This document shows positions 41,349-57,166 of a DNA stretch of 64,000 bases, one piece after another. The position numbers and the translations under genes are program-made. Below the pieces are notes generated by a model. It was not told the DNA's origin. It was given only the letters and a program-made list of their open reading frames with translations, and did no database searches. Position 1 is the first letter of the stretch, and each line of letters begins with the position of its first letter. Source of the DNA: Centroberyx gerrardi (lineage: Eukaryota; Chordata; Actinopteri; Beryciformes; Berycidae); assembly GCF_048128805.1 (NCBI RefSeq), contig NC_136012.1:11469725-11533724 (forward strand). Reading direction: 5' to 3'.

Positions 41349-42535
41349 ACTGAAACCTCTACAAGCACCCTTGTCCAGGAGTCCTGGTGTAGATACATTA
41401 GCCCATGTGGAGATGAAAATTATATGGTGTCGATTGGGGTGATATTGGATAACAAGGTCAATGATCCCTCTAAATGTATTTATTTTTTGTTCACATTTTC
41501 ATGCAAACTGAAGGTGTTCTCTGAACAAACAACACATAAATCAGGTTTCAGCAGCAAATTACATTCACTTGAAGTATCTACATATGATCAATTAAATTCC
41601 AAAATAAGATAATAAAAAATAAAGAAATAAATAAAAATAAAACACTTCAAACATTAAAAGCAGTTTTGCAGTAATGCAGCCTTCACGTCTTGTTAAGAGG
41701 GAGACACCATCTCTTTCCAGTGCTGCAATAAGGTCATGACTATTAGCACAGCATTAAGCAAGGATTTTCTACAGTGTGGGCACTACATGACTTGATAACC
41801 CCTGTAAAAGCAACTATCTGTTTAATTTAAAGTCTGTCAAAACAGTGACTTTCAGAAATCAGAGCGAAATCATGGGGTATATGCCTGCAAAGTGATAACA
41901 GAGGACACGGATAATAAGTAATATAAAATGATCTACTCCTAAGTGGACAAAGTTTATCAGTCTAATTTAAGACTTTCAGTGAAGCATATTACAAACATAT
42001 TACATTTCAGAAGGACTTGAGATATCTTTTTCCGATGGAGATGCAGTCAGGTAGAAATATTGTGGAATGTTTCTGGAATCAGCTGAACTCACTCCTTTGA
42101 CACATTTTGGATAAATGATTACCGTATTGGACATGTTGTGTTTCTTTACAAGTCCTTGCCATGGATGAGTGACCCTTAATTGTCTTCTACTAATCGAGGG
42201 AGACTGACAATGTTGAACCACCAGCAGCATCATGTCATGGCAACTTCTGAAATGTATGTCTGTCAATAGTCACAATCCCAGAGATAGCATGTGTATAAAC
42301 TTAAACTTCTGTAGCCATGTTGCTTCATCACAGGACAATAACACATGAGCATGTATGATCAACAGATACTCCCCATCCGTACACAAAAGACAGACCAGTG
42401 TTTCATCACAGCCACACTAGGGGGCGTCAGTGTCTCAGGCAGACTTATAGAGTGTGGCACACAAGTGTTGCACATGTAAGATCATTCACCAGTATTTATT
42501 TGCTGGTACGTTAGGGTTAGAGTTAGGATAGGGTT

Positions 42536-42660
42536 AGTGTAGGTCAGTGGGTAGAGCATGGCACTAACACTGCCAAGACATTGATTTCCAATGGGGCAAC
42601 ACATAGTCATAATGCATGGAGTCATGGTTCTGGTAAGTGGCTTTGAATAAAAGTGGCTAT
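42536..42660 (+). mobile_element. tRNA-derived SINE (V-SINE/HE1 type), short copy
   Basis: Head GTAGGTCAGTGGGTAGAGCA keeps an A-box (TAGNTCAGTGGG); TTGATTTCCAATGGGG stands where the B box GGTTCGATTCC should be. The end GTAAGTGGCTTTGAATAAAA is the diverged tail class found reversed at 32014. Head, body and tail are in order, so this is a near full-length but decayed copy. Confidence 0.7.
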
Positions 42661-42821
42661 CACTTACAGACCTATTTGTAAATGCATTTTAGCCTTGCTG
42701 GACATCTCGGTAAGTGCTTATTGTGTTCTGATGTCCTTATTAAACAAATTGGTGCAAACTGCCATATATCTTAACTCAAAAAGGACGACACCATTAAAAA
42801 AAAACCATATGAAAGTCACAG

Positions 42822-42827
42822 TTTATT
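42822..42827 (-). promoter_or_regulatory. candidate klb polyadenylation signal
   Basis: AATAAA on the minus strand about 440 nt beyond the klb stop codon. Confidence 0.4.
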
Positions 42828-43262
42828 CTAATGTACACAGAATGATCATTGTCTGAGAATATTACACAATTGGAATCCTGGCATTGGCATATCTATCACA
42901 TTCATAGGTAAAGCTTATCTTCAGCATCATAAACCATACAACTCACATAATGAATTATGAATTCTTGTCAAAGTACAGCATGTGAGCCTGATTTTCAATT
43001 TGGGACTTATTAGATGTGTCACCCTGTCATGTTCATTCAGCTGTGGAAATAGACAAAGCTCTCACAGTCCCCTAAAGTGGTTATCCCTCCAATTAAAAAT
43101 AACTTAGCATGGTGAAATGGATGAAGACACTTTCCCTTGACAATTATTGTGGATGGGTAAACGGATCACACATTTGTAATGGGAGCAGATACAAGTATTA
43201 ATAGACCAGACACAGTGATTATGGCTTTTCTCTATTAAGCCACATTAGCTTGTCTGCCTCTC

Positions 43263-48440
<5,178 letters not shown>

Positions 48441-48879
48441 ACTGAAGAAGCGTACCTTGTTTCAGAAATCCGCTTGAAGGGGGGAGGTGGTCTCAGTCGG
48501 AGCAGCTGTTCTCTGCGGGATCAGGAGTCGACTTGTGAGAGGCATGAGATCCATGGTGGTGGAAGAGGGAAGAGAAACGAAGGAAATCGAACAAGTGGAG
48601 CTGAGAAGTGGTGCAGTGTCCATCTGACAAGCCTCTAACCTGGTTAGACTTCCCTATCTCTCCCTTGGTGTTCTTGCGCTCCCACTCAGCCCCTCCCTGC
48701 CCCATAATGTTCACACATACAGAGGCTGACTCATAACTACACGTTTGTATTACTATATCAGTGAGGACGTTCCATTGAATTGTTTTCATCTGTCATTCCC
48801 TAGCCCATAAATCTGATTGGTAGACACCCCATCCTCCCCTTACTTTAACTCTAACCCCTACGTCAAAAAATACCCTTTC

Positions 48880-48911
<32 letters not shown>

Positions 48912-50178
48912 GCTTTAAGCATGCTGTTGATTGCTGCGGGAGGTTCTTTTGTCAATAATTAGCTTGTACTCTGATCTTAGTTCCACAACTAAGATGTAGC
49001 TCACATTGCTCTCTCTTCCAACACACACATACATACACACAGCGCTCTACCCCATGCGTGTATCCTGTGCTTATCCAATTCTTTGCCTTCGTAAATGAAA
49101 TTTGATCAAAACCTCCCATTCAATCGTTCTGACCTTTTCCACCCAAAGCTCTCCTCTGCTGAAAAATTACAGATCCTCAGCCTCAAATGTGAAACATGGT
49201 TTGAGCTGGAGGACACATTTCCAATACTAAATCACATGTCCAACACATATCCAACACATTTATTGAATAAGAGGCAAGGAAAATACAATCTCTGTGGTCA
49301 GATGGCCAGATTGCGCAGAGCATGCCCTCAGTGTTATTCCAAGATTTGATCAAACCATGACAGGTGAGAACAGCCACACCAGCTCATTTGATTCAGTTTA
49401 GCTCCACTTGTACTATGAGTAACAGCCAGTGACCCAAGCAACCAGCAGTGCTGTTAAACTGAAGAGGAGGCCATTGCAGAGAAGCGTGTGTTTGCGTGTC
49501 TTTCAGTCGATTTGTCTGTACATATGCTTGTCTTTGATCAAGCCACCCTATCAAGAATAAAACAGGATTAAGCCCATCAAAAAAAACCTTATCCCATCCT
49601 CCTTCCTTATGGCAGCGAGCATAGCCCTCTAGAGTAAACAGTGTAGTTGCCCAGGATACACACAGCCTCAAGGCATCAGTGAGTAAATTAAGTAGGGGAA
49701 GTTGGGGAACAGTCATCCACCACATTTGACTGACCTCAGTGTGGTCGCTATAATACTGCAGAAAAGAGGCTCTAAAAACACTGCATTTTGATCAACAACC
49801 TGCTCAGTTTTATAGGAGCAGGTAATCTAACAGATATTTAGTCATGATAACAAAATGTCAGATGTGTAAATGAGATTATTTCTGTGATGAGCAACACTGC
49901 CATGAATGTACCAGTTGCCCTTGTTTCTTTGTTAACAAGAAACAAACTGAAAGTGACTATTGTGAATTAAGACATGTTTTCACCAAAACTGAAGGACATC
50001 ATTCAAATGTAGCCCCATAAAATCAAACCAAAAAGATGATTAACTCACTCACATTTAAATAAAACAGTATAATTACTATCTTCACACTTTTGTATCATTT
50101 TGACTTCTAAATATTTCGTCTTGAGGCATTACAAAAGTTTACTCTGGAACAAGTTTTCACAGCCAGTATTTCATTAAA
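48441..50178. other. klb-tlr1 head-to-head intergenic region
   Basis: Shared upstream region of the two divergent genes. It holds a CA microsatellite (48882-48911) and otherwise AT-rich sequence without a supported exon. The klb 5' UTR should lie just above 48440. Confidence 0.5.
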
Positions 50179-50192
50179 GAGGAAGTGAAAAG
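50179..50192 (+). promoter_or_regulatory. PU.1/IRF composite element upstream of tlr1
   Basis: AAAGAGGAAGTGAAA spans a PU.1 site (AGAGGAAGTG) overlapping the ETS-IRF composite consensus GGAANNGAAA (GGAAGTGAAA, 50181-50190). It lies about 260 nt upstream of the inferred first-exon donor. PU.1 with IRF4/8 drives myeloid and B-cell genes, which suits a Toll-like receptor. Binding is inferred. Confidence 0.5.
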
Positions 50193-50289
50193 GAGATGTA
50201 CATGAGGAAAGAACCTGAGTGATCTGATTCATTGCTTTCATTTCTGTGTCTGTTTCCTCTCAACTCTATTTACTGTAACATCACCAGTA

Positions 50290-50446
50290 GCAATATCAGA
50301 GAAAGAGGGAGAGGAACAGAAGCAGACCCTACAACTGGAAAAGATTCAGATTTGACGGACTACAGCACATCAACTAACTAAAAATAAAAAACAAACAATA
50401 TATCAAGCATTGCTTTGACTGGAAGATCTATTGGAGATCAGTACAG
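50290..50446 (+). other. tlr1: candidate tlr1 non-coding first exon
   Basis: A donor gtacag|gttagt at 50446/50447 and a good acceptor ttgttccag|tcaagcg at 50857/50858, seven nt before the tlr1 ATG, imply a spliced 5' UTR. The 5' boundary given is approximate. Confidence 0.4.
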
Positions 50447-50864
50447 GTTAGTGTCCTCTTTTGTGTGTCTCTGTTAGTTAGATAATATTTTTAAATGTCT
50501 TTTATTGAGCAAAATTGTATGATGTGTAGATGCATAAGTAAACAAAACGTACAACCTTTATAACAGGCTTTAAACTTGTCACTGATGGAAGACTATCTAT
50601 TTAGGTCTATTTTCAAACAATAAGGAGATAGCAAAAATATTAAGAACAAACTGGAAATCAAAATTTAAATTAGCATTAATCCAGTCAATAAAAACTTTTT
50701 CTTTTTTTTTACAAATTATTTTACAATGTATTACAATTACAATATGTATTACATATTTTTTTATTTTCACAAAGAATTTTACAAAGCCACTGTAACCTCA
50801 GCAGTGACAGAATATATGTTTATTTTCCTCATTATCTCCTACTTACTTTTGTTCCAGTCAAGCG

Positions 50865-53267
50865 ATGAGGCCTGTGACGGCTACTCTCTGGGCGGTGGCC
50901 ATGTTGGTGGGACTTAAGCAAAGCACCTCTTCCTCTGTCATCATAGACCTCTCCTCCAAAAACCTCTCCTCTGTCCCAAGTGACCTGCCAGACACTGTTG
51001 AATTTTTAGACCTTTCATGTAACCACATACGGCAGCTACACCGAGGGGACTTTGACAACACTCCTCACCTGCGGTTCCTCAACCTGTCATGGAACACCTT
51101 GGAGGAGATTGATCCGGAGACGTTCCGTGGCACGCCGCTCCTGGAGGACCTGGACCTGTCGCACAACGGGCTGCAGAACCTGCTGGATCAGTGGTATCTG
51201 TTCCACACAGAAAACCTCCAGGTGCTGAACTTGGGCTACAACATGTTCCTCACTATGACCCTGGGGAGTGAGTTCAGTTCCCTTGTAAAGCTTGAGAGAT
51301 TAACACTTGGAGCAAAAAACATCAGTGTGGGTGATTTCAAGAATATTTCTGTGGCGAGCCTACGCACACTGACCCTTTGTCTGGAGGACGACTTTACCTA
51401 TGAAGAAGGCAGCCTGAATGATGTCCATGCTAAAAGGCTTCAGATGGCCTTGAGCAAAAAACAAACAATGGACCGAAGCCTGATCACTGATGCGCTGATG
51501 CAGTTTGATGAGGTCGAGTTGATGGGTTTGACAGGTGGCTACAGTAACCTAGCTGAGCAGCTGAGCGAGAGAAAGGAAATCCGCACTTCACATGTCTATC
51601 TCACCCACATATCAATCAAATGGGAAGAACTTACTCACTTTGTAAAGATGGTTCTACTCTCCTCCATTACCCACCTGAGCATCTCTGACGTGGCCCTGTT
51701 CCAGCTACCTTATCGAGACACTGTGGTGAGCAGGACATCTAAACTGAAGTCCTTCACAGCCAGAAGGGCTGTGGTGAAGTCTTTCTTTTTTTCACAGGAG
51801 TGTGTATACAACTTTTTTATCAACTTACCAGTGGAGAGCTTGGCAATCTTGGAGACGTCTATCATACACATGACATGCCCAAATTACCAGAGTCCTATTA
51901 GACAGCTGGACTTTTCCAATTGTGCTCTTTCTGATTCCCTCTTCTCTAGAACGGAGGGTCATGAGACCCTGGAATGTGAGAATCTGCGTAACTTGACAAA
52001 TTTGATTCTGAGAGGTAACAATCTCAAGAGCCTTCAGTTGCTGAGCAAACGTGTACAATATATGAGCTCCCTGCAACATCTGGACCTCAGCCTCAACTCC
52101 CTGACTTATGACAGTCTGGTGGAATGTGTCTGGCCACCCAACATCACCCGTATGAATCTGTCCTCTAATGGTCTGACAGACTCCATTTTTAAATGTCTGC
52201 CGAAAAAAACAAAGATACTGGACCTCCAGAACAACCAGGTTTCTGTGGTACCATCATCCATCTTGAAACTGGACTACCTTTTGGAGCTGGATCTAAGTGC
52301 CAACCGGGTGAGGGACCTACCATCGTGTGACGGTTTCCCTGTACTGAATATACTTCTGCTCAGGGCAAACTCCCTCCATGCCCCATCTGTGAGCAACCTG
52401 AACAGCTGCCCTCAACTGAAAATCCTGGATGTCAGCCACAACCCCTTCACCTGCACCTGTGCTCTAAGGAGTTTCAGAAGTCTTGGCATCAGGTCTGAGA
52501 GGAATGGTCACAAAGGAATCCATCTGCTGAGCTGGCCATGGGCCTATTACTGCAGCTACCCAGAGGCCTTAAGGGACTCCGCCTTGAAAGACATCCAGAT
52601 CCCAGAGGTCTCCTGCAATGTTGGCCTTCTAGCTGCCACTATCTTAGGCCCAGCGGTGGTACTGATTATTGCAGTGGTGACCATGTGCCACCGTCTGGAT
52701 GTTCCATGGTACATGGGCATGATCTGGCAGTGGACCAGAGCCAAACACCGTGCCAGAACCCAGCAACTTCGGCCTGAAGAACTGGTGGGAGTCGAGTTTC
52801 ATGCTTTTGTATCCTACAGCCAGCATGATGCTGAATGGGTGCAGAATTTCCTCCTCCCCAACCTCGAGGGCCCTGCAGGAGGGCTCCATATCTGCCATCA
52901 TGAGAAGAACTTTGTGCCAGGAAAGACAATTATTGAGAACATCATCCGCTGTGTGGAGAAGAGCCGGCGCTCTGTGTTTGTGCTCTCTGCACACTTTGTC
53001 AAGAGTGAGTGGTGCCACTATGAGCTATACTTCGCCAGCCACCACCGCCTGTCTCGGGGCCCCGACAGTGTTGTCCTGGTGCTGCTGGAGCCTCTGCCTC
53101 AATACCTGATCCCCTCCAAGTACTACCAGCTGAAGGCCATGATGGGCAGGCACACCTACTTGGAGTGGCCCCAGGACAAGGCCAAGCACAGGCTCTTCTG
53201 GGCTAACCTCAGAGCTGCCCTACAGGCAGACCTGCCAGATGCACCAGTCAGAGAACTGGAGGAGTGA
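50865..53267 (+). CDS. tlr1: tlr1, Toll-like receptor 1
   Basis: Innate immune receptor of the TLR1/6/10 group that pairs with TLR2 to sense lipopeptides. One coding exon, 800 aa, as for mammalian family members. Seen: signal peptide (about 1-21); leucine-rich repeats of the LxxLxLSxN type from VEFLDLSCNHI to LKILDVSHNPF; an LRRCT cap with FTCTCALRSF and YYCSYPE (about 535-580); a transmembrane helix (ATILGPAVVLIIAVVTM, about 588-604); and a TIR domain (about 641-790) with FHAFVSYSQHDAEWV, a BB loop FVPGK that keeps the signalling proline, SRRSVFVLSAHFVKSEWCHYE and the FW box near RLFWANLRAAL. Its linkage to klb matches human 4p14, where TLR10-TLR1-TLR6 lie nearby. No tandem TLR duplicate is present in this window. 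Confidence 0.93.
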   Translation: MRPVTATLWAVAMLVGLKQSTSSSVIIDLSSKNLSSVPSDLPDTVEFLDLSCNHIRQLHRGDFDNTPHLRFLNLSWNTLEEIDPETFRGTPLLEDLDLSHNGLQNLLDQWYLFHTENLQVLNLGYNMFLTMTLGSEFSSLVKLERLTLGAKNISVGDFKNISVASLRTLTLCLEDDFTYEEGSLNDVHAKRLQMALSKKQTMDRSLITDALMQFDEVELMGLTGGYSNLAEQLSERKEIRTSHVYLTHISIKWEELTHFVKMVLLSSITHLSISDVALFQLPYRDTVVSRTSKLKSFTARRAVVKSFFFSQECVYNFFINLPVESLAILETSIIHMTCPNYQSPIRQLDFSNCALSDSLFSRTEGHETLECENLRNLTNLILRGNNLKSLQLLSKRVQYMSSLQHLDLSLNSLTYDSLVECVWPPNITRMNLSSNGLTDSIFKCLPKKTKILDLQNNQVSVVPSSILKLDYLLELDLSANRVRDLPSCDGFPVLNILLLRANSLHAPSVSNLNSCPQLKILDVSHNPFTCTCALRSFRSLGIRSERNGHKGIHLLSWPWAYYCSYPEALRDSALKDIQIPEVSCNVGLLAATILGPAVVLIIAVVTMCHRLDVPWYMGMIWQWTRAKHRARTQQLRPEELVGVEFHAFVSYSQHDAEWVQNFLLPNLEGPAGGLHICHHEKNFVPGKTIIENIIRCVEKSRRSVFVLSAHFVKSEWCHYELYFASHHRLSRGPDSVVLVLLEPLPQYLIPSKYYQLKAMMGRHTYLEWPQDKAKHRLFWANLRAALQADLPDAPVRELEE

Positions 53268-53641
53268 CTGTGGGAGGGAGACCAAGAGAGGAGGCAGGGC
53301 AGAGAGAGCAGGATAGAGAAAGGGACAGAGGCGGGAGTGGGTAGGGGGAACAGGGTAAGAGTGAGACATTGGGGTGCTCAGGAGAGACTGAGCGAAAATG
53401 AAGGGTGTAGATTTTCTAGTCCACTTCCTTAATACCTGGTCATAACCCCTTGAGCCAGGGTATCTCCTTTGTAACCTTGCAGTATGAGTTGAAAAGGAAA
53501 CTGATGTGTGGTGTGAGATCATCTAGATTGCGAGATTAGCATTAATCATACAATGCCAAGTCAACTTCTTCAAACCAGTCAGTGGACATTTAATGTAAAC
53601 ATTCATTTAACCAACCATTTGATCAAGTCTGTAACAAAAAC

Positions 53642-53647
53642 AATAAA
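53642..53647 (+). promoter_or_regulatory. candidate tlr1 polyadenylation signal
   Basis: AATAAA 375 nt after the tlr1 stop. The ints10 stop codon on the other strand is only about 500 nt away, so the two 3' UTRs are close or overlapping. Confidence 0.55.
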
Positions 53648-54149
53648 TCTTTACCTAAGAATATCAAAAATGCGTTTGCGTTTCTTTCCCACAATCTCAG
53701 AATGTCCTGAAAACTCATGTTGTGGTTAAGCACAAATCATTCACTAAATGACAGAAACATATGCCATCTTGACAGACCACTTTTTGTTTTACCAGTACAA
53801 AAGAAAACTACACACATACTATGAACATGGTCAAAACTTACATTATTATTATTCAGAGAATGTGTTCTCTCTCCAGCTGTCTGAAAGCAGAAATCCACTT
53901 TTAAAGGCAAGGAGGATGGAACAGGCATATTCTTTACATAAGAGCTTCTTCATATAAGAGTCTACCGAAGATGAATGTAGATCTAGAAAATGGTGTGTGT
54001 CTTATGTTGGTCTCTGAGGCTGTTCAGGGAGAGCTGTTGGGGTCAAACAGTCAGTCCGTCTGTATGACAACACAGTGAGCAGAACTGCTCCAGACACATT
54101 GTGCCTGGAGTATCAGCTTTAAAAGTGTTCAAAAGTCATGAGCCAGGTG

Positions 54150-56899
54150 TCAAGGTAGAGACTGGATGATGATGATCTTCTCGTTGATGCAGAAGCGGTG
54201 GAGGACGTTTAGCAGGTTCTCTCCGCAGCGCGACACCTGTCTCTCCATGGCCAGACGGAAATCCTCCTTCACTCCTTTGGTGATTCCTCGAGTCACTGTG
54301 TGGTGTCTGCAGGAGTGAAGGGATAAACAAACAGCACATAAAGTAAAAAGAACTGTTACTAATGTAAGCTCATTTGTCAATAAGCATATATATTGTAAAT
54401 GTAGTTTAGAGACAGAGACCTATGTAATAGCAGAGAAAGACACAAAACATGAAATACAAAAACACTAATTTATAAAAATGATACAAAATTCATGGAAAGA
54501 ACCTGTTACTGTTACTTTTTGATCACATAGCCAAATTAACCAGTCAAAATCTGGACAAGAAATGTTCAATCATCAAAAATCAAAACCACATGAAACATGT
54601 CCACAAATGAAATGAGAACAAGTGTTATGAAAAGGCAAAAAACTAAACTGACTGTATAACAAGACCAACAGCATCTCCAAATAACAACAACAACAACAAC
54701 AACGACAGTGATGACCACAGAAAAAGGAGCAATGGCTCAAATAAACAAACGCCAACAGGAAATCAAAGAACGACTAACTCTCGATGTAAAATGACAGGCC
54801 CAAATCAAAATTGGGGAGATGACAAGCCTTGAGGTGGGGGATGAAAGAGGGGTGACTGGTGTGTGAGGGGGGGAGGGGGGCTGTGGGAGGAGGGGCCTGG
54901 GGTACCTGTCCATCGTCTGCACCCCTTGTAGCAGAAGGGTATTTAACTCCACCCCCAGGGCGGGACTAGGGTTCCTGAGGGACAGCAACATTCAACAACT
55001 CTCAGTCAGTGAGGGTGCATTCAAGTGTCTTAACTTCTACAACAATGAAAGGAAGAGCTTGATAGCAGCTGTTTTACCATAAACCCCTTTCTCTTCCTTA
55101 ATGCCTGCTCCCATAACAGCATTTTCAAATTGGAAGTTAATTTTTCCCCACAGGCCATGTCTACCTAGATCATCAAGCAATATCACAATTCTCTGTAAAA
55201 ACACACCAACAGAACGGGAGTGTACAGAGTCACAGTGCCGACTGAAAAGGCGTGAAACAGGAGGAGCTTACTTGATTAGCATTCCCTGATTGGGTAGCAG
55301 CTCCAGCTGGATCCTTCCCCCTTCTGGAGTACGCAGGTAGGCAAACTCCTCCAGCATGTCAATGTCTGGAGAAAATTATGAGCTTATGGAAACTAATAAA
55401 TGTCCAAGACAAGAGACGCAGACAAAGAAAAAACAAGAAATGGTTCTGTAATCGGTCTATATATTTGTTAAATCATTCTGAGCAGGGGCTATTCAAGTTT
55501 TGTGAATAATGTCCAAACTATAGCTATGCACACACATACACAGACACCAGATCTAGAACCTTTTGATGGCAGGTATGGAAGGATACTAGTGACGTAGTTG
55601 AAGAAATTCTCATACTGAAAGCTTCCCTGCTGACAGATCTTATCAACTGCCTTTAGAAACAGCATCTCGCCCTGTGGCCAGTCGTACTGCAGCAGCACCA
55701 CCACATGACCAAGCGACAGGTCGTCACGATTGTCTGTGAAGGCACGCAGCTGATTGGCCAAAACAAAGGAGAAAGTGGGTTAACCAGGTTTTACGTCTCA
55801 TCAATCTAAAAATCCCTCAGTCCACATACTGCATAATAACTGCCTGTTTTGGATCCCAACCACTAAACTTGTAGCTTTTACACAGACTTAACTTAAGTAC
55901 CTTGAAGCAGGCCAGCATCAGCTGTAGACAGAAGGGCAAGATGGCTTTGCTGGTGCAGGGAAGCAATCTTAGGTCATTACCTAGCAGTGACAAAACAAGA
56001 GGCACTTGAACAATAAAAAAAAAAGTTCATACAAGGGTATATTTGGTGTAAATCTCACGTGTGTCATAAGCTGCATATCGGTTAGAATTTGCCTGAAAGC
56101 AGAAAGTGCTCACCCTTCCTTGTTTTGCTCTTGACTTTTCCCTGCTCCTCTGGAGTCTTTACTTGTTCCTGGTTTGGGGGAACCAGCCCACCGACTACAT
56201 CAAGCAGCTTCTCACAGGCCATCTGATGAACACATACACATACATACATCACATGTGTAAACAGAACAGGACTGTTCCTTAACTTTCAACATATGTTCAA
56301 GGACTGGACAAAGTGTGATGGAGTTATGGACAAATTGATGGACCAATAGCTTTTCTGAAGTGTAATGGTGGCCATATTCCAGTTAGTACACTTCGGCGGG
56401 TTTCTAGATCATTAATGTGTCAGTCAAATAACGCTATGTTGAAAATTTGGTATAAATAGAGCAGAAGAGAGAATTTGTAGAGCAAGACAACTGTATATTC
56501 TACCAAATCTCTAGTACGGCCCACAGTATAGGAGTTTCAGCCTTTTAAAACTATAACGCCTCCCTCAGGCCAGTTGGTGTAATGAATACATTTTTGTGTC
56601 AGCCCCACAGAGCATTATTTCTTCTTGAACGGAAGTAAGGATGTGTGACACAAACACAAGTATATAGACACAACAAGTACAATGTATCTCAGCAGAAGTG
56701 GGATTTAATTAACAAGACTGTAAATCACAGTTTTCAACAAGATGCAATGGGAACAGTAACTACTGTTCTACTGTTCAATGGTATAATTCAAAACAATATA
56801 TGTATAAAAACTATATACCATTGGAAAAGATAATAGAGGGGTGGAGTAAGTATGTAGCCTGTGTTTGTGTATCTGTGTTCGCTTGTACCTACCCACTTC

Positions 56900-56934
<35 letters not shown>

Positions 56935-57097
56935 CATACCCTGTACTCTCCCAGTGCGTAGTGGCAGGAGGCCTGCTGTATCAGGGCCCTGTGGTGCTCC
57001 AGGCTGATCTGACCTGAAGGACTCTGCTGCCCAGGCTGAGGCTGCTGCACTGCAGCCATCTGGTGCAGACTGGAGAGGGCCTTACGGTACTGGCCCT

Positions 57098-57166
<69 letters not shown>

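Larger units (their letters stand above)
40881..42821. other. ube2k-klb intergenic region
   Basis: Begins with the ube2k 5' flank (GCTAGC-bearing, no TATA box). Then AT-rich sequence, a TTA/TCA trinucleotide array (41277-41348), telomere-like text at 42511 and a tRNA-derived SINE (42536-42660). No coding exon found; the human intervening genes SMIM14, UGDH, LIAS and RPL9 are absent. Confidence 0.6.
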
